Below are positions 1 to 8,438 of a DNA stretch of 64,000 nucleotides, one piece after another; position 1 is the first letter of the stretch; each line of letters starts with the position of its first letter. The position numbers and the translations under genes are program-made. Location of the stretch: contig CALIKQ010000031.1 of assembly GCA_938017975.1 (NCBI GenBank), positions 1 to 64,000 on the forward strand, given 5' to 3'. Source of the stretch: an uncultured Pseudomonadales bacterium (GTDB lineage: Bacteria; Pseudomonadota; Gammaproteobacteria; Pseudomonadales; Azotimanducaceae). The notes beneath the pieces were generated by a model. That model had not been told where the DNA came from and did no database searches. It worked only from the letters and a program-made list of their open reading frames with translations.

Positions 1-969
1 CCTCAATACCAGCAGGACAGGCCCGATAACAATCGATAGGATGAACAAGGTGACGGCTAAGTTTTTCTTATCAAAGCGCTTAGCCAAGGGGCCAGCCAGA
101 GCGCTGATCGACATGGCCGCCATCAAATCGACGATTGCAAAGATTGCAACATCTGAGGGCTTCCAGTCCCAAAAAAAACTGTTGAAATAAAAGCCTAGGC
201 CGCTGGTGAGTCCGACAAAGACGGCGAACACCACCCCTGAAAAAAACAGCATGAGCCAGGATTTGTGATTGAGCGTGGCTTTGATTTCAGACCATATTCC
301 CCGAAGGGATTGGGGACGATTGGTTTTGGGTGGTTCAAGTTTGGGAATGTCTTTTAGCGTACCAACGGCAAAAATTAAGCCAGTAACAAAGATGAGGCCG
401 CTGCCCCAGACGGCAAGTTGTTGGTAGCCCTCAAAGTTGTCGTAGGAGTCCTTCAAGAAGTACCTCTGGGTCGCATAGAAGATGCCTGCGCCGCCAATCC
501 ATCCGAAGAAACTGCTCAGACCATGGAGTTGGGTCCTTTGGTGATAATCTTTAGATATTTCGGCCCCGAGGGCCTCTCGAGGGATTTGATACAGTGTCCA
601 AGAGACGCGCAGCATCGTGATTAATAGAAGGAGTTGAAAAAATAACCCCAGCTGCGAATCAGCAAATTGCCAGGTAATGAGTAAGAAATAGAACAGGGCG
701 CCTGGTACGATGCTGGCGAATATGTAGGGGTGTCGCCGTCCCAGCTTGCTCTTAGTGTAGTCAGAAAAATATCCGATCAAGGGGTCGGTAATGCCGTCTA
801 TGATCAATGCAATCGCGAGTGCCAAGCTGACAAGCAGCGCATCAAGACCCAGCACATTGTTGTAGTAATAGAATATGGGCGCCCCAAGAAAGTTTGATTT
901 GATCGCAGGGGAGAGGTTGCCAATGCCATAAAAGATCAGGCTCGACTTCGACGCTAGGCTTTGGCTCAT
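1..969 (-). CDS. GPH-family (MelB-like) MFS transporter, C-terminus outside window
   Basis: Reading leftwards from an ATG at 969, the frame stays open to the window edge, giving 323 codons. The N-terminal half has the signature of glycoside-pentoside-hexuronide:cation symporters: a TDPLIGYFSD segment around residue 65 followed by KLGRRHPY at the cytoplasmic loop between helices 2 and 3. Several hydrophobic helices follow, and the central cytoplasmic loop (PKLEPPKTNRPQSLRG) separates the two six-helix halves. These proteins import sugars or related polar solutes with a cation across the inner membrane. The substrate cannot be read from the sequence. The gene is divergent from the dioxygenase at 1221, with about 250 bases between them that must hold both promoters. 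Confidence 0.85.
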   Translation of the reverse strand, partial: MSQSLASKSSLIFYGIGNLSPAIKSNFLGAPIFYYYNNVLGLDALLVSLALAIALIIDGITDPLIGYFSDYTKSKLGRRHPYIFASIVPGALFYFLLITWQFADSQLGLFFQLLLLITMLRVSWTLYQIPREALGAEISKDYHQRTQLHGLSSFFGWIGGAGIFYATQRYFLKDSYDNFEGYQQLAVWGSGLIFVTGLIFAVGTLKDIPKLEPPKTNRPQSLRGIWSEIKATLNHKSWLMLFFSGVVFAVFVGLTSGLGFYFNSFFWDWKPSDVAIFAIVDLMAAMSISALAGPLAKRFDKKNLAVTLFILSIVIGPVLLVLR

Positions 970-1220
970 GATGGTTTCTTGCTCACACTTGAATTTACAT
1001 TAGCGGAAATGATCGCTTTAGACTACTTTAGATTGCCTGAAGATCAGCGGAAGGTGGATCAGCCCGATGTTCCAATTGCTTAGCGCGCATTTCGTTTTAT
1101 TGACAGATTTTCGTTGTTGGACAAGTGGAGTGCGCCTGCTCGATCACCTCGATGGGTATCCTCGTAGTAGGATTGAGGTGATGCAGGGAGTGTTTAGGTT
1201 GCAGCGAGGAGATTGTAACG

Positions 1221-2243
1221 ATGAATGATACAAGTGAAGCGTCTCTCGGTTGGTTTGGTATCGATCCGTCTGATCAAGACATTACCGAATTACGCCAGAA
1301 TTTAAGGGGTCAAAGCGGTCTTGAAGGTTTAGAAATTTTCGAGCCCAATGACCTAAATGGAATTAAGTCGGCTTTTCTTAGAGATGGGTTTGCCATGGTG
1401 CAAAACATGCTCTCACCGAGTGCCGTTGCCCGATTGCATGCCGGCTGTTTGCGCGTTATCCGAGAGATTCTTGATCTCGATCCGCTTGCCCGGGGCAACC
1501 GTGGCTCCCATCGATACTCTTTTGGCTCAGTCTCTCGAACCGATGCTCAGCTTCATCAAGCCGAATGGGTGGAGTTGTTGCAATTGCCTGTTCTCAACTC
1601 GATCATCGAGCATATCTTTGGCGGTCCGGATTTTGTTGTGCGCAGCGGTGGCGGTGATTTTTGTTTGCCCGGCGCGATCGATTACCAGCCGCTGCACTCC
1701 GATATGTCAGATCAGCGCAGGATCGAATTGGGGCCAAACAAAACGCTATTGATTGGCTCATTTTCTGACCCATCCCAAAAGCTCACCTACCGTGATTTGC
1801 CTTGCCCTTATATCTCCTGCAATTTCTTAACATCGGATTGGCACTCGGAAAATGGTCCGATTCGTCAAATACCGGGTACTCAGAACAGTCGAGCACCGAT
1901 GCCGAGTCTTGAAGATGAGCCTGCCTGGATGAAAGCGGCCAGAGTCTACCCGGCCCCAGCTGGCAGTGTCATCTTGCGCGACGTTAGGGCCTGGCATGGC
2001 GGTACGCCAAATGTTTCTGAAGAAGTTCGAGCAATACCCAATGTTGAGTTCTTTGCGCCTTGGTATCGTGAGCCTTTCGTTAAAAGCCTGCCCCGTGCAT
2101 TGTTCAACACGCTGCCGAGTGATGTGCAGTCGCGCTGTCGCTTTATTGTTGAAGATGTGGATGCCCCATTGACATTGGGTTACCGGAAATCTTTGGGTGG
2201 AACGCCCGAAAACTCTAAGAGCCGGCCATTGGCAGATGTCTAA
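1221..2243 (+). CDS. Phytanoyl-CoA dioxygenase (PhyH) family protein
   Basis: A 340-residue Fe(II)/2-oxoglutarate-dependent dioxygenase of the PhyH family. The metal triad is visible as H159-x-D161 (PLHSDMSD) and H259 (RAWHGGTPN), with R270 in the expected place for binding the 2-oxoglutarate carboxylate. NGPIRQIPGTQ around 211-221 is the typical strand before the distal histidine. Members hydroxylate small molecules or CoA esters in the cytoplasm; the substrate here is unknown. It is preceded by GAGGAG-like purine sequence close to the ATG. It is monocistronic or paired with the MarR gene 85 bases downstream, which could be its regulator. Family assignment is firm, function open. Confidence 0.85.
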   Translation: MNDTSEASLGWFGIDPSDQDITELRQNLRGQSGLEGLEIFEPNDLNGIKSAFLRDGFAMVQNMLSPSAVARLHAGCLRVIREILDLDPLARGNRGSHRYSFGSVSRTDAQLHQAEWVELLQLPVLNSIIEHIFGGPDFVVRSGGGDFCLPGAIDYQPLHSDMSDQRRIELGPNKTLLIGSFSDPSQKLTYRDLPCPYISCNFLTSDWHSENGPIRQIPGTQNSRAPMPSLEDEPAWMKAARVYPAPAGSVILRDVRAWHGGTPNVSEEVRAIPNVEFFAPWYREPFVKSLPRALFNTLPSDVQSRCRFIVEDVDAPLTLGYRKSLGGTPENSKSRPLADV

Positions 2244-2328
2244 TTATTTTTAATGAAGGGGTTTGTGTCGAATTTGAAAATAGTTTTGAGTACAATTCTC
2301 GCGGTTTAAATCTCGCAAGGAATGCGCT

Positions 2329-2802
2329 GTGGCTGACTATGATGAAATTTTATTAGCGCTTCGGAAAATCACACGAGCCATTGACCTGCATTCTAAGCAG
2401 CTGCACAAGGCATCGGGGTTGACCACTTCCCAATTGCTGGTGATGCAGGCAATTCTGCGCTTGGATATGGCCTCTCCGAGCGCGATTGCTCGCGAGGTAA
2501 TGCTGTCTCAGGCAACGATTTCATCGTTACTCGATCGCTTAGAGCGCAATCAGCTCGTTCGCCGAGTAAAGGGCAATCGAGATCGTCGCCAGACGCTCAT
2601 CGAACTCACGACCGAAGGGCAAGAAAAGCTGGCGCAATCGCCATCGCCTATCCAGTTGGATTTTGTTAGTAAATACCGCGCTCTGCCTGATTGGCAGCAG
2701 CATCAGTTGGTCGCGTCAATGCAGCAAGTTGCGAGCATGATGAATGTAAAAACAGAGATTGAATTTAATCAACCCAATCCACCGTTATCTATAACTAATT
2801 GA
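2329..2802 (+). CDS. MarR-family transcriptional regulator
   Basis: A 157-residue winged-helix regulator. The recognition helix is SQATISSLLDRLE (about 64-76), followed by a wing containing GNRDRRQTLIELT, the characteristic DxR-type wing of MarR proteins. The start is a GTG at 2329: the nearby ATG at 2322 runs into a stop after four codons, and AAGGA at 2317-2321 is well placed for the GTG. MarR proteins are usually dimers that repress neighbouring catabolic or efflux genes and release DNA on binding phenolic or acyl-CoA-like ligands. Likely targets are the upstream dioxygenase or its own promoter. It converges on the cupin/SpdH operon. Confidence 0.88.
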   Translation: MADYDEILLALRKITRAIDLHSKQLHKASGLTTSQLLVMQAILRLDMASPSAIAREVMLSQATISSLLDRLERNQLVRRVKGNRDRRQTLIELTTEGQEKLAQSPSPIQLDFVSKYRALPDWQQHQLVASMQQVASMMNVKTEIEFNQPNPPLSITN

Positions 2803-2804
2803 TT

Positions 2805-2832
2805 AACGAAACAGGATTACATCTGTTTCGTT
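2805..2832. terminator. Bidirectional hairpin terminator between MarR and cupin genes
   Basis: A perfect 10-bp inverted repeat (AACGAAACAG ... CTGTTTCGTT) with an 8-base loop lies immediately after the MarR stop and before the 3' end of the convergent cupin gene. Read on the minus strand it is followed by AATCAATTAG, an A/T-rich tail, so it best serves the minus-strand operon; on the plus strand no T-run follows. Confidence 0.6.
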
Positions 2833-2855
2833 GGCGCAGATTCTGTCCCCCATGA

Positions 2856-3215
2856 CTAGGGAGACGTCATGTAATACTTCCGAAGCCGATCGGTGATATG
2901 CCATGTCAACGTTGAACCTTTTGCAACATACACCACTTCGCCAGGTCCAAAAGTCTCCTGAACACCTTCATTGTTCGTCAGGACTAACGCTCCGAAAATG
3001 ATAGTCATCATTTCGTTAACGGGATAGTCATCGATATCGACCTTGCATGGCGGACATTCCCAAACACCCGTTGAGACAGAACCATCTTCTGCCTCATAGA
3101 AACTCTGCGTCGTCTCATCAGTTGCTTCTGTCGTAAAACATGTTTTTGGAATCAGCCTTGATGGCTTCGATTCTCCATCACCATCGGGAGGAATTTTGAA
3201 CATACCCTTAGCCAT
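2856..3215 (-). CDS. Small cupin-domain protein (DUF861/cupin_3 type)
   Basis: About 119 residues ending in a single cupin barrel: the segment with VNEMMTIIFGALVLTNNEG and FGPGEVVYVAKGSTLTWHI matches the two conserved cupin motifs of the DUF861/EutQ-like group. The longer ATG at 3230 lacks a ribosome site, while GGAG sits six bases before the ATG at 3215, so the shorter start is preferred. It lies 41 bases after the flavoprotein gene on the same strand and is probably its co-transcribed partner. Cupins of this type include isomerases, hydrolases and binding proteins; no signal peptide is seen, in contrast to the second cupin at 5286. Specific activity is unknown. Confidence 0.75.
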   Translation of the reverse strand: MAKGMFKIPPDGDGESKPSRLIPKTCFTTEATDETTQSFYEAEDGSVSTGVWECPPCKVDIDDYPVNEMMTIIFGALVLTNNEGVQETFGPGEVVYVAKGSTLTWHITDRLRKYYMTSP

Positions 3216-3256
3216 GTTGTGCTCCATCATTCATTATTGGGTAAATAAACCAATGC

Positions 3257-5161
3257 TTAGCTGATCTGCTCTTCGACTGCCCGGTATGCTGCATCAAATG
3301 CTGCATTCATTAAAGGCGTGACTTCAGAATCGGTATTGGCAATCGAAATACGTCCAAACTGTTGGCGTCCGATTTCATGGGGGGCTTGTCCCTCCTCCCA
3401 CTCTGGGTCATCTAGTCCTTGGTACCAGTAGGCGTAGCCATGAGGAATTCTGTTAACCGTAATCGCCTTGATATCTGCTTCATGGTCGAAGCCATACCTG
3501 CCAAGCATCCGTTGCAGCTGCTCACGGATTTGTTGCTCGTAGTCGTCGAAGGTAGAGGTGTAAATTTTGTGACGTCCGATTCGCAGAAGATCACGAGTTG
3601 TTCCCTTGGTTCCATCGGCAGGGGTAGGGGAGGCCATCATGAATACCACCATGGGATCATTAGGCCCCCTTGGTGGTTCGTAACCTCCCGTGGTCATGGT
3701 TGGTGCAGCACTGACCCACTGGAAAGGATCATATGGGCATTGCGTAATCGACACACCCAGCTCTGAGAAAGCCTCGCCATTCTCCAATAGCACGTTGGCA
3801 TAAACAAAGGGTATACGCTCGCCATAACCTAGGGCTTCTTTTTGCGCATTACTCATCTCCGGGCATAGGTGAGGTATCAGGTTGTTGTAGCAGGCCAGAA
3901 CACAACGACTGGCCGTGACGCGACAGGCTTTGCCCTGTTGCACGTAGTCTACTTGGACCTTATCACCAACTTCTTTAACCCCAACGGCTGTGCTATTTAA
4001 ACGAATTCGAACCGCTTGGTCAGTCAGATCCAAGGCACCATAGTTAAACTGGGCAATAGCAACATCTTCCACTCCTTTCATACCCGGCGCCACGTGTGGA
4101 ATCATTTTTTGAACCAGTAAACGGGCAACAGATGCATTCCCGTCCGGGAACATGCGTACATCACCGGCGAGCTCATCAATCAGCATGGCTGCAATGGAAT
4201 CGACAAAATCTGCAAGCCATCCCATGGCACGAAGGCCCGGACTACCGGCCATGATGGCTTCAAGTACAGTGTGATTCCATCCAGAAGGTCCATTCAATAT
4301 GAGTAGATGTGCATTCAGTATGGGAATTGTCTCTCCTGAAAGCCCCACACGATCAAACAAAAACTGGTTATAACTGGTGTTGTTTACATAGTCCCACTTT
4401 TCGGTCAGTGACAGATCATCCAGGAAGTCCTTTTTGCCACCAAAAAACAGAAGCAAATTGTCCTTTTGATCTTCTGGTAAGGGTAACTGGCGGACCGCGG
4501 CGTCATAGTCACCTCTGCCATGGAAAAACTTTAACCAGTGTCCACCGATAGTCAGGTGATCATCACCATCAGGTACCGTCAAACCGACATCCCCATTGAG
4601 CTTGCCTCCAAGGAAACAATCATCAGGTGTGTTGGCAGCCATCTGCGCTATGGTTGCCTCATCTATACCGATATCAATTAAAAGACTTCCGGCGACGTCT
4701 CCATAATTACTTGGGCTGTCTAGATTCTGCGCGCCACCAAGACTAAGAAGCATCCTACCCTTATGGTTAAACTCATTGCGCTTGGCGTGGCCGCCAAAGT
4801 CATCATGATTATCAAGCACCAGAACGCGTGCTTCAGGACCGGCTTTTTTCAGGAAATACCAGGCAGCGGCAAGACCGCTCATACCCGCGCCGACAACGAC
4901 CAGATCGTAGTGTTCATCCAATGATGTGTATGAGGCAGGTTTCTGTCCCTGCCAGGCCAATGCATGTGCGACTTCAAAGGAACCTGCATGACTGCCACGC
5001 ATGCCGGTCAGAGTGGGAGGATAAGAGTGAGATGGAACTACTGGGCTCGCTGGTGTACCCAGACTTATCTCAGGCTCAACTCCATAGGCCGGCAGCAGGA
5101 CGCCCCCCGCTCCGATCGCCATTCCGTTAAGAAGGTCCCGCCTCGTTATCCGAATTGCCAT
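3257..5161 (-). CDS. Tat-exported flavin amine oxidoreductase, spermidine dehydrogenase-like
   Basis: A 634-residue protein. The N-terminus carries a twin-arginine export signal (TRRDLLNGMA, then a short hydrophobic stretch), followed by the YPPTLTGMRGSH segment and a Rossmann FAD-binding motif VVVGAGMSGLAAAW near residue 90, then LDNHDDFGGHAKRNEF. This architecture and these motifs are those of Pseudomonas spermidine dehydrogenase (SpdH). The C-terminal ITVNRIPHGYAYWYQ region is also shared. It is predicted to oxidise a polyamine or other amine in the periplasm. The ATG at 5161 is chosen over a TTG at 5173 because GGGGA lies five bases before it and overlaps the TTG. A close paralogue lies at 9232. 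The physiological substrate is inferred only. Confidence 0.82.
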   Translation of the reverse strand: MAIRITRRDLLNGMAIGAGGVLLPAYGVEPEISLGTPASPVVPSHSYPPTLTGMRGSHAGSFEVAHALAWQGQKPASYTSLDEHYDLVVVGAGMSGLAAAWYFLKKAGPEARVLVLDNHDDFGGHAKRNEFNHKGRMLLSLGGAQNLDSPSNYGDVAGSLLIDIGIDEATIAQMAANTPDDCFLGGKLNGDVGLTVPDGDDHLTIGGHWLKFFHGRGDYDAAVRQLPLPEDQKDNLLLFFGGKKDFLDDLSLTEKWDYVNNTSYNQFLFDRVGLSGETIPILNAHLLILNGPSGWNHTVLEAIMAGSPGLRAMGWLADFVDSIAAMLIDELAGDVRMFPDGNASVARLLVQKMIPHVAPGMKGVEDVAIAQFNYGALDLTDQAVRIRLNSTAVGVKEVGDKVQVDYVQQGKACRVTASRCVLACYNNLIPHLCPEMSNAQKEALGYGERIPFVYANVLLENGEAFSELGVSITQCPYDPFQWVSAAPTMTTGGYEPPRGPNDPMVVFMMASPTPADGTKGTTRDLLRIGRHKIYTSTFDDYEQQIREQLQRMLGRYGFDHEADIKAITVNRIPHGYAYWYQGLDDPEWEEGQAPHEIGRQQFGRISIANTDSEVTPLMNAAFDAAYRAVEEQIS

Positions 5162-5180
5162 TGCTATCCCCAAGAGGTTT

Positions 5181-5222
5181 ACATGTCAGTTGACATGTTC
5201 TAGCATGCTTGACGTCATGTCA
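5181..5222. promoter_or_regulatory. Operator-like palindrome in divergent promoter
   Basis: The 124-base region between two divergent genes contains a perfect 8-bp inverted repeat, ACATGTCA-GT-TGACATGT at 5181-5198, and a third half-site CATGTCA at 5216-5222 that overlaps TGACGTCA. AGCATGCT, another palindrome, lies between them. The arrangement is typical of a dimeric repressor site; the TetR gene at 7815 in the same cluster is the obvious candidate to bind it. Confidence 0.55.
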
Positions 5223-5285
5223 ATGTCGCAAAGCTGAACTACCGGGAGGCACCAGCGCCCAATCCTAAATAAAGAGGACGACTCT

Positions 5286-5738
5286 ATGAAGAATATTGGC
5301 ATTTTTGTGTTTCTCATCGCCGCCACAGTGGCCACTTCAGTACAGGCAGCCCCGGGCGCTCTACCCTTGAATGTTGAAGAACTGAAAGTACTGAAGCTCG
5401 ACAGCATCCCTCCTTGGCCGAGTGAGATGGTACTCAAAGGAACCAATGAACATTGGCAGAAAGTGCTGCATCAGGGCGATTTTGTTGTGACGATCTATGA
5501 AGCTCAGCCTGCCTTGATAGATATCAGCGTTCCTTACCCCTATGACGAATTTGTCTTGGTACTTGAGGGCGAGGTGACGCTTAGCGCGACTGAAGGCGAG
5601 AAAAGGACCTATCGCGCTGGCGATAGTTTTGTCGTACCTAAGGGCTTCACGGGAACCTGGGACATGCCCACTAAATTTCGCGAGATGATAATCATTGAAA
5701 CCAGGGCCTGGCTCGCATCAGGCGAAGCGTCATCGTGA
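5286..5738 (+). CDS. Secreted cupin-domain protein
   Basis: A 150-residue protein with a clear Sec signal peptide (MKNIGIFVFLIAATVATSVQA, cleavage after AQA-like VQA) and one cupin barrel: YPYDEFVLVLEGEVTLSATEG and YRAGDSFVVPKGFTGTWDM correspond to motifs 1 and 2. The predicted location is the periplasm, the same compartment as the Tat-exported flavoproteins on either side, so it may act on their substrate or product. A good ribosome site (AGAGGA) precedes the ATG. It heads a plus-strand operon continuing with the membrane protein, acyl-CoA ligase, TetR, second membrane protein and second flavoprotein. Catalytic function unknown. Confidence 0.78.
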   Translation: MKNIGIFVFLIAATVATSVQAAPGALPLNVEELKVLKLDSIPPWPSEMVLKGTNEHWQKVLHQGDFVVTIYEAQPALIDISVPYPYDEFVLVLEGEVTLSATEGEKRTYRAGDSFVVPKGFTGTWDMPTKFREMIIIETRAWLASGEASS

Positions 5739-5770
5739 CAATGAAGAGCTTCGAGCAGTAGGTGATTGCC

Positions 5771-6256
5771 GTGGCGTCAATAGCAGTTAGAACACTCAAC
5801 GGATGGCCGTTGTTCTTAACGATCGCCGCGATGACTTTCATCGCGATAAGCACGGCCGCGCTATTGATCGGAATTTCTACGCCGGAGTCGACCGTGAACC
5901 TGATACATCTGTCGGTGCAGCTCGCCTCCCTCTGGATCTTCCTTGTATTTGCGGCTTCCGCGATGGCGCAGCTATTTCCTGGAAACATATCTAGCTGGCT
6001 CCTACGCAATCGCCGCTACCTCGGTTTATCTTTCGCTGCTGGATTCAGCTGGCAGGCAGTTTTTATCGCTGTTTTGTTCACGTTGTACTCTCCTCATTAT
6101 CGGGCGGCGATCTGGGCCAGCTATGCGGAACTAGCGTTCAGCAGCAGCGCCACTGTTATTTCCTTTGTGTTTGTCAACCTGGGATTGCTAACGCTTTCAC
6201 TTCGTGTTGCCGAGAACCTAAAACGGCGCACCAACGAACTGGAGATGAGCTCGTGA
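5771..6256 (+). CDS. Four-helix membrane protein, possibly degenerate ferric-reductase-like
   Basis: About 161 residues with four hydrophobic segments. The motif WLLRNRRYLGLSFA in the middle recalls the ferric-reductase-like transmembrane family, but the helix that follows (GFSWQAVFIAVLF) lacks the histidine that ligates heme in that family. The GTG at 5771 is preferred to GTG 5762 because AGTAGG lies eight bases before it. The gene ends inside the start of the acyl-CoA ligase (GTGA overlap), so the two are translationally coupled. If it is a relative of the reductase family it has probably lost heme binding; otherwise it is an unclassified membrane protein. Confidence 0.6.
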   Translation: MASIAVRTLNGWPLFLTIAAMTFIAISTAALLIGISTPESTVNLIHLSVQLASLWIFLVFAASAMAQLFPGNISSWLLRNRRYLGLSFAAGFSWQAVFIAVLFTLYSPHYRAAIWASYAELAFSSSATVISFVFVNLGLLTLSLRVAENLKRRTNELEMSS

Positions 6257-7782
6257 CTTTGATCAATTCAATTGGCGATATTCCGCGCGCGGCAGCGAAA
6301 TGCTATGGCGACAAGATTGCACTCATCCTGCCTGACCGGGTGTTGTCGTTTAACGAACTCGAGGGATTATCCAACCGTTGCGCCAATCTGTTGGTTGATC
6401 TCGGGGTAACGCCTGGCGACCGTGTCACCCTGTACTCCGGCAACTGTTGGGAGTGGGTCGTCTGCTATTACGGAGCGCTAAAAACGGGCGCAGTGATCAA
6501 TCCGATCAACGTGATGCTGACCCCCGTCGAAGTTGAATTCGTGGCCAATGACTGCGGCGCTACTGTCGTTATCGCATCCCATGAAAAGGCGCTTTCAATA
6601 AAGGATGTCAAAGAAAAATCTCAGGTCAGGGAACTGATCGCTTTTGGCGACGAAGCACTGCCTGAAGGAATACTATCTTTCAATGATATTCTTGATGGCA
6701 GCAGTGATCATTTCCAGATCGGTGAAATCGATCCAGGCTCGCTATCCACAATCGGCTACACCTCGGGCACTACGGGGCATCCCAAAGGGGCATGCCTGTC
6801 GCACAGAGGTATCCTGCTGAATGTCGCAATGACCGCCCTGATGCATCAACGCAGCGACCGGGACACGGTCGTTACCGCATTACCTTGCCCGCATGTCTAC
6901 GGCAACGTGGTAATGAACGGAGCCATACAAAATGGCATGACCCTGGTACTTCACCCAGCCTTCGAAGAGAAGACGATCCTGCAAAGCATCCAGGACCACA
7001 AGGCCACGATGTTCGAAGGGGTGCCCACTATGTACATGTTCATGCTCAATCACCCGGAGTTAGATGACTACGACCTGTCGTCACTGCGCTGCTGCACCGT
7101 CGGCGGACAGACCATGCCCAAACCAAAAATGGAAGAGGTGGAGCAACGCTTCGGCTGCCCGTTGATTGAACTATGGGGCATGACTGAGCTCGGCGGGCTC
7201 GGCACCACCTTTGCTAGTAATGGCCTTATCAAGCATGGCTCGATAGGTGTGGCACTCCCCTATACCCAGGCAAGGATTGCCGACACCGAGCATGCCAATA
7301 AGACCTTGCCCATCGGTGAGGTTGGTGAACTGATGATCAAAGGCGATATCGTCATGCAGGCATACTTCGGCAATGAGCAGGCGACCCGCGACACCATCGA
7401 GCCTGACGGCTGGCTGCACACAGGGGATGTCGCCACTATGGATGAAGACGGCTGTATTTTTATCGTCGATCGCAAAAAGGACATGATTCTAACAGCAGGC
7501 TTCAACGTCTATCCTGCGGAAATTGAACGGGTTGTTGCCGGTCATCCGGATGTCGCCCTGGTGGCCGTCGGCAGTGTTCCTGATGAAGATAAAGGTGAAC
7601 TTGCGAAGGCCTACATCGTTGCGAAGACGGGAGCAACGCCGAAAGTGGCTGACATCATTGCTTATTGCCGCGAACACCTCGCCGCCTACAAGGTACCCCG
7701 CCAGGTGCAGTTTGTAGACGACCTACCCAAGACCAGTACCGGCAAGGTGATGCGCCGTGAACTGAAAACACTGGATGAATAG
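6253..7782 (+). CDS. AMP-forming acyl-CoA synthetase
   Basis: A 509-residue member of the ANL superfamily. Visible motifs are the phosphate-binding loop YTSGTTGHPKGACLSH (about 169-184), WGMTELGG in the middle, GWLHTGDVATMDEDG with the DRKKDMI hinge, and the C-terminal KTSTGKVMRREL with the catalytic lysine. It activates a carboxylic acid to its acyl-adenylate and then the CoA thioester in the cytoplasm. Substrate range cannot be read; the closest general type is medium/long-chain fatty-acid or aryl-acid ligase. The GTG start overlaps the stop of the upstream membrane-protein gene by four bases. It could handle the acid formed after oxidative deamination by the neighbouring flavoproteins, which is inference. 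Confidence 0.88.
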   Translation: MTLINSIGDIPRAAAKCYGDKIALILPDRVLSFNELEGLSNRCANLLVDLGVTPGDRVTLYSGNCWEWVVCYYGALKTGAVINPINVMLTPVEVEFVANDCGATVVIASHEKALSIKDVKEKSQVRELIAFGDEALPEGILSFNDILDGSSDHFQIGEIDPGSLSTIGYTSGTTGHPKGACLSHRGILLNVAMTALMHQRSDRDTVVTALPCPHVYGNVVMNGAIQNGMTLVLHPAFEEKTILQSIQDHKATMFEGVPTMYMFMLNHPELDDYDLSSLRCCTVGGQTMPKPKMEEVEQRFGCPLIELWGMTELGGLGTTFASNGLIKHGSIGVALPYTQARIADTEHANKTLPIGEVGELMIKGDIVMQAYFGNEQATRDTIEPDGWLHTGDVATMDEDGCIFIVDRKKDMILTAGFNVYPAEIERVVAGHPDVALVAVGSVPDEDKGELAKAYIVAKTGATPKVADIIAYCREHLAAYKVPRQVQFVDDLPKTSTGKVMRRELKTLDE

Positions 7783-7814
7783 ACTCGATAAGCGAGAATG
7801 ATCTCGTTCGCCAT

Positions 7815-8435
7815 GTGAAAGAGAGAACCGGCCAAACAATGAAAAAAGGCGCTATTAGAAGGGAATTAGTGAGCGAGACAACTGACGCAGTGATGAGCGA
7901 TCGCCAACAACAGATATTGCAGACGGCGATAGGGATAATCGCGGATGAGGGTTACGGCAGCCTCACCATGCGCCATCTGGCGCGGGCCAGCGATATGAAA
8001 CTGGGTGCCCTGCAATACCACTTTCGTACATGGGACGCATTGTTACGATCTCTGGTTAATTATCTACGCAACGAGCTTCGATATATCTTGATGAATTCCG
8101 CAACTGGTCCCCTGGGAATTCGTGCGATCGCAGAGATCATGCTTTCGGATGATGCACAAGACCACGACGGACTATGGCCGCAACTCTGGGCAATGGAGCA
8201 GGTCGAGCCCCTCGTGTCGGATCTTCTGGAAGATGTCTATGCAGAATACTTGCGTCTTCTGGAGACAGCACTCGAGGCAGCGGGGAACCAATCACCCAGA
8301 GCTGAAGCCCTGTGCCTGATGGCCCTGATGGAAAGTGAATCACTTTTCACCGGGAAAGGCCGACGCTGGGAAAGTGACAGGAGCGCGGTGCGCAAAACAA
8401 TACTTAATTTTATTGACGAGAGATACGGAGACTAG
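7815..8435 (+). CDS. TetR-family transcriptional regulator
   Basis: About 206 residues from GTG 7815; an ATG at 7839 is also possible and the choice is not settled. The DNA-binding domain begins at MSDRQQQILQTAIGIIADEG and contains the TetR helix-turn-helix LTMRHLARASDMKLGALQYHF. The C-terminal part is the variable ligand-binding and dimerisation domain. It sits inside the SpdH/cupin operon, 32 bases after the acyl-CoA ligase and three bases before the next membrane protein, so it is probably an autoregulated local repressor whose ligand is a pathway intermediate, perhaps an acyl-CoA. The palindrome at 5181 is the best candidate operator. Confidence 0.88.
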   Translation: MKERTGQTMKKGAIRRELVSETTDAVMSDRQQQILQTAIGIIADEGYGSLTMRHLARASDMKLGALQYHFRTWDALLRSLVNYLRNELRYILMNSATGPLGIRAIAEIMLSDDAQDHDGLWPQLWAMEQVEPLVSDLLEDVYAEYLRLLETALEAAGNQSPRAEALCLMALMESESLFTGKGRRWESDRSAVRKTILNFIDERYGD

Positions 8436-8438
8436 ATT

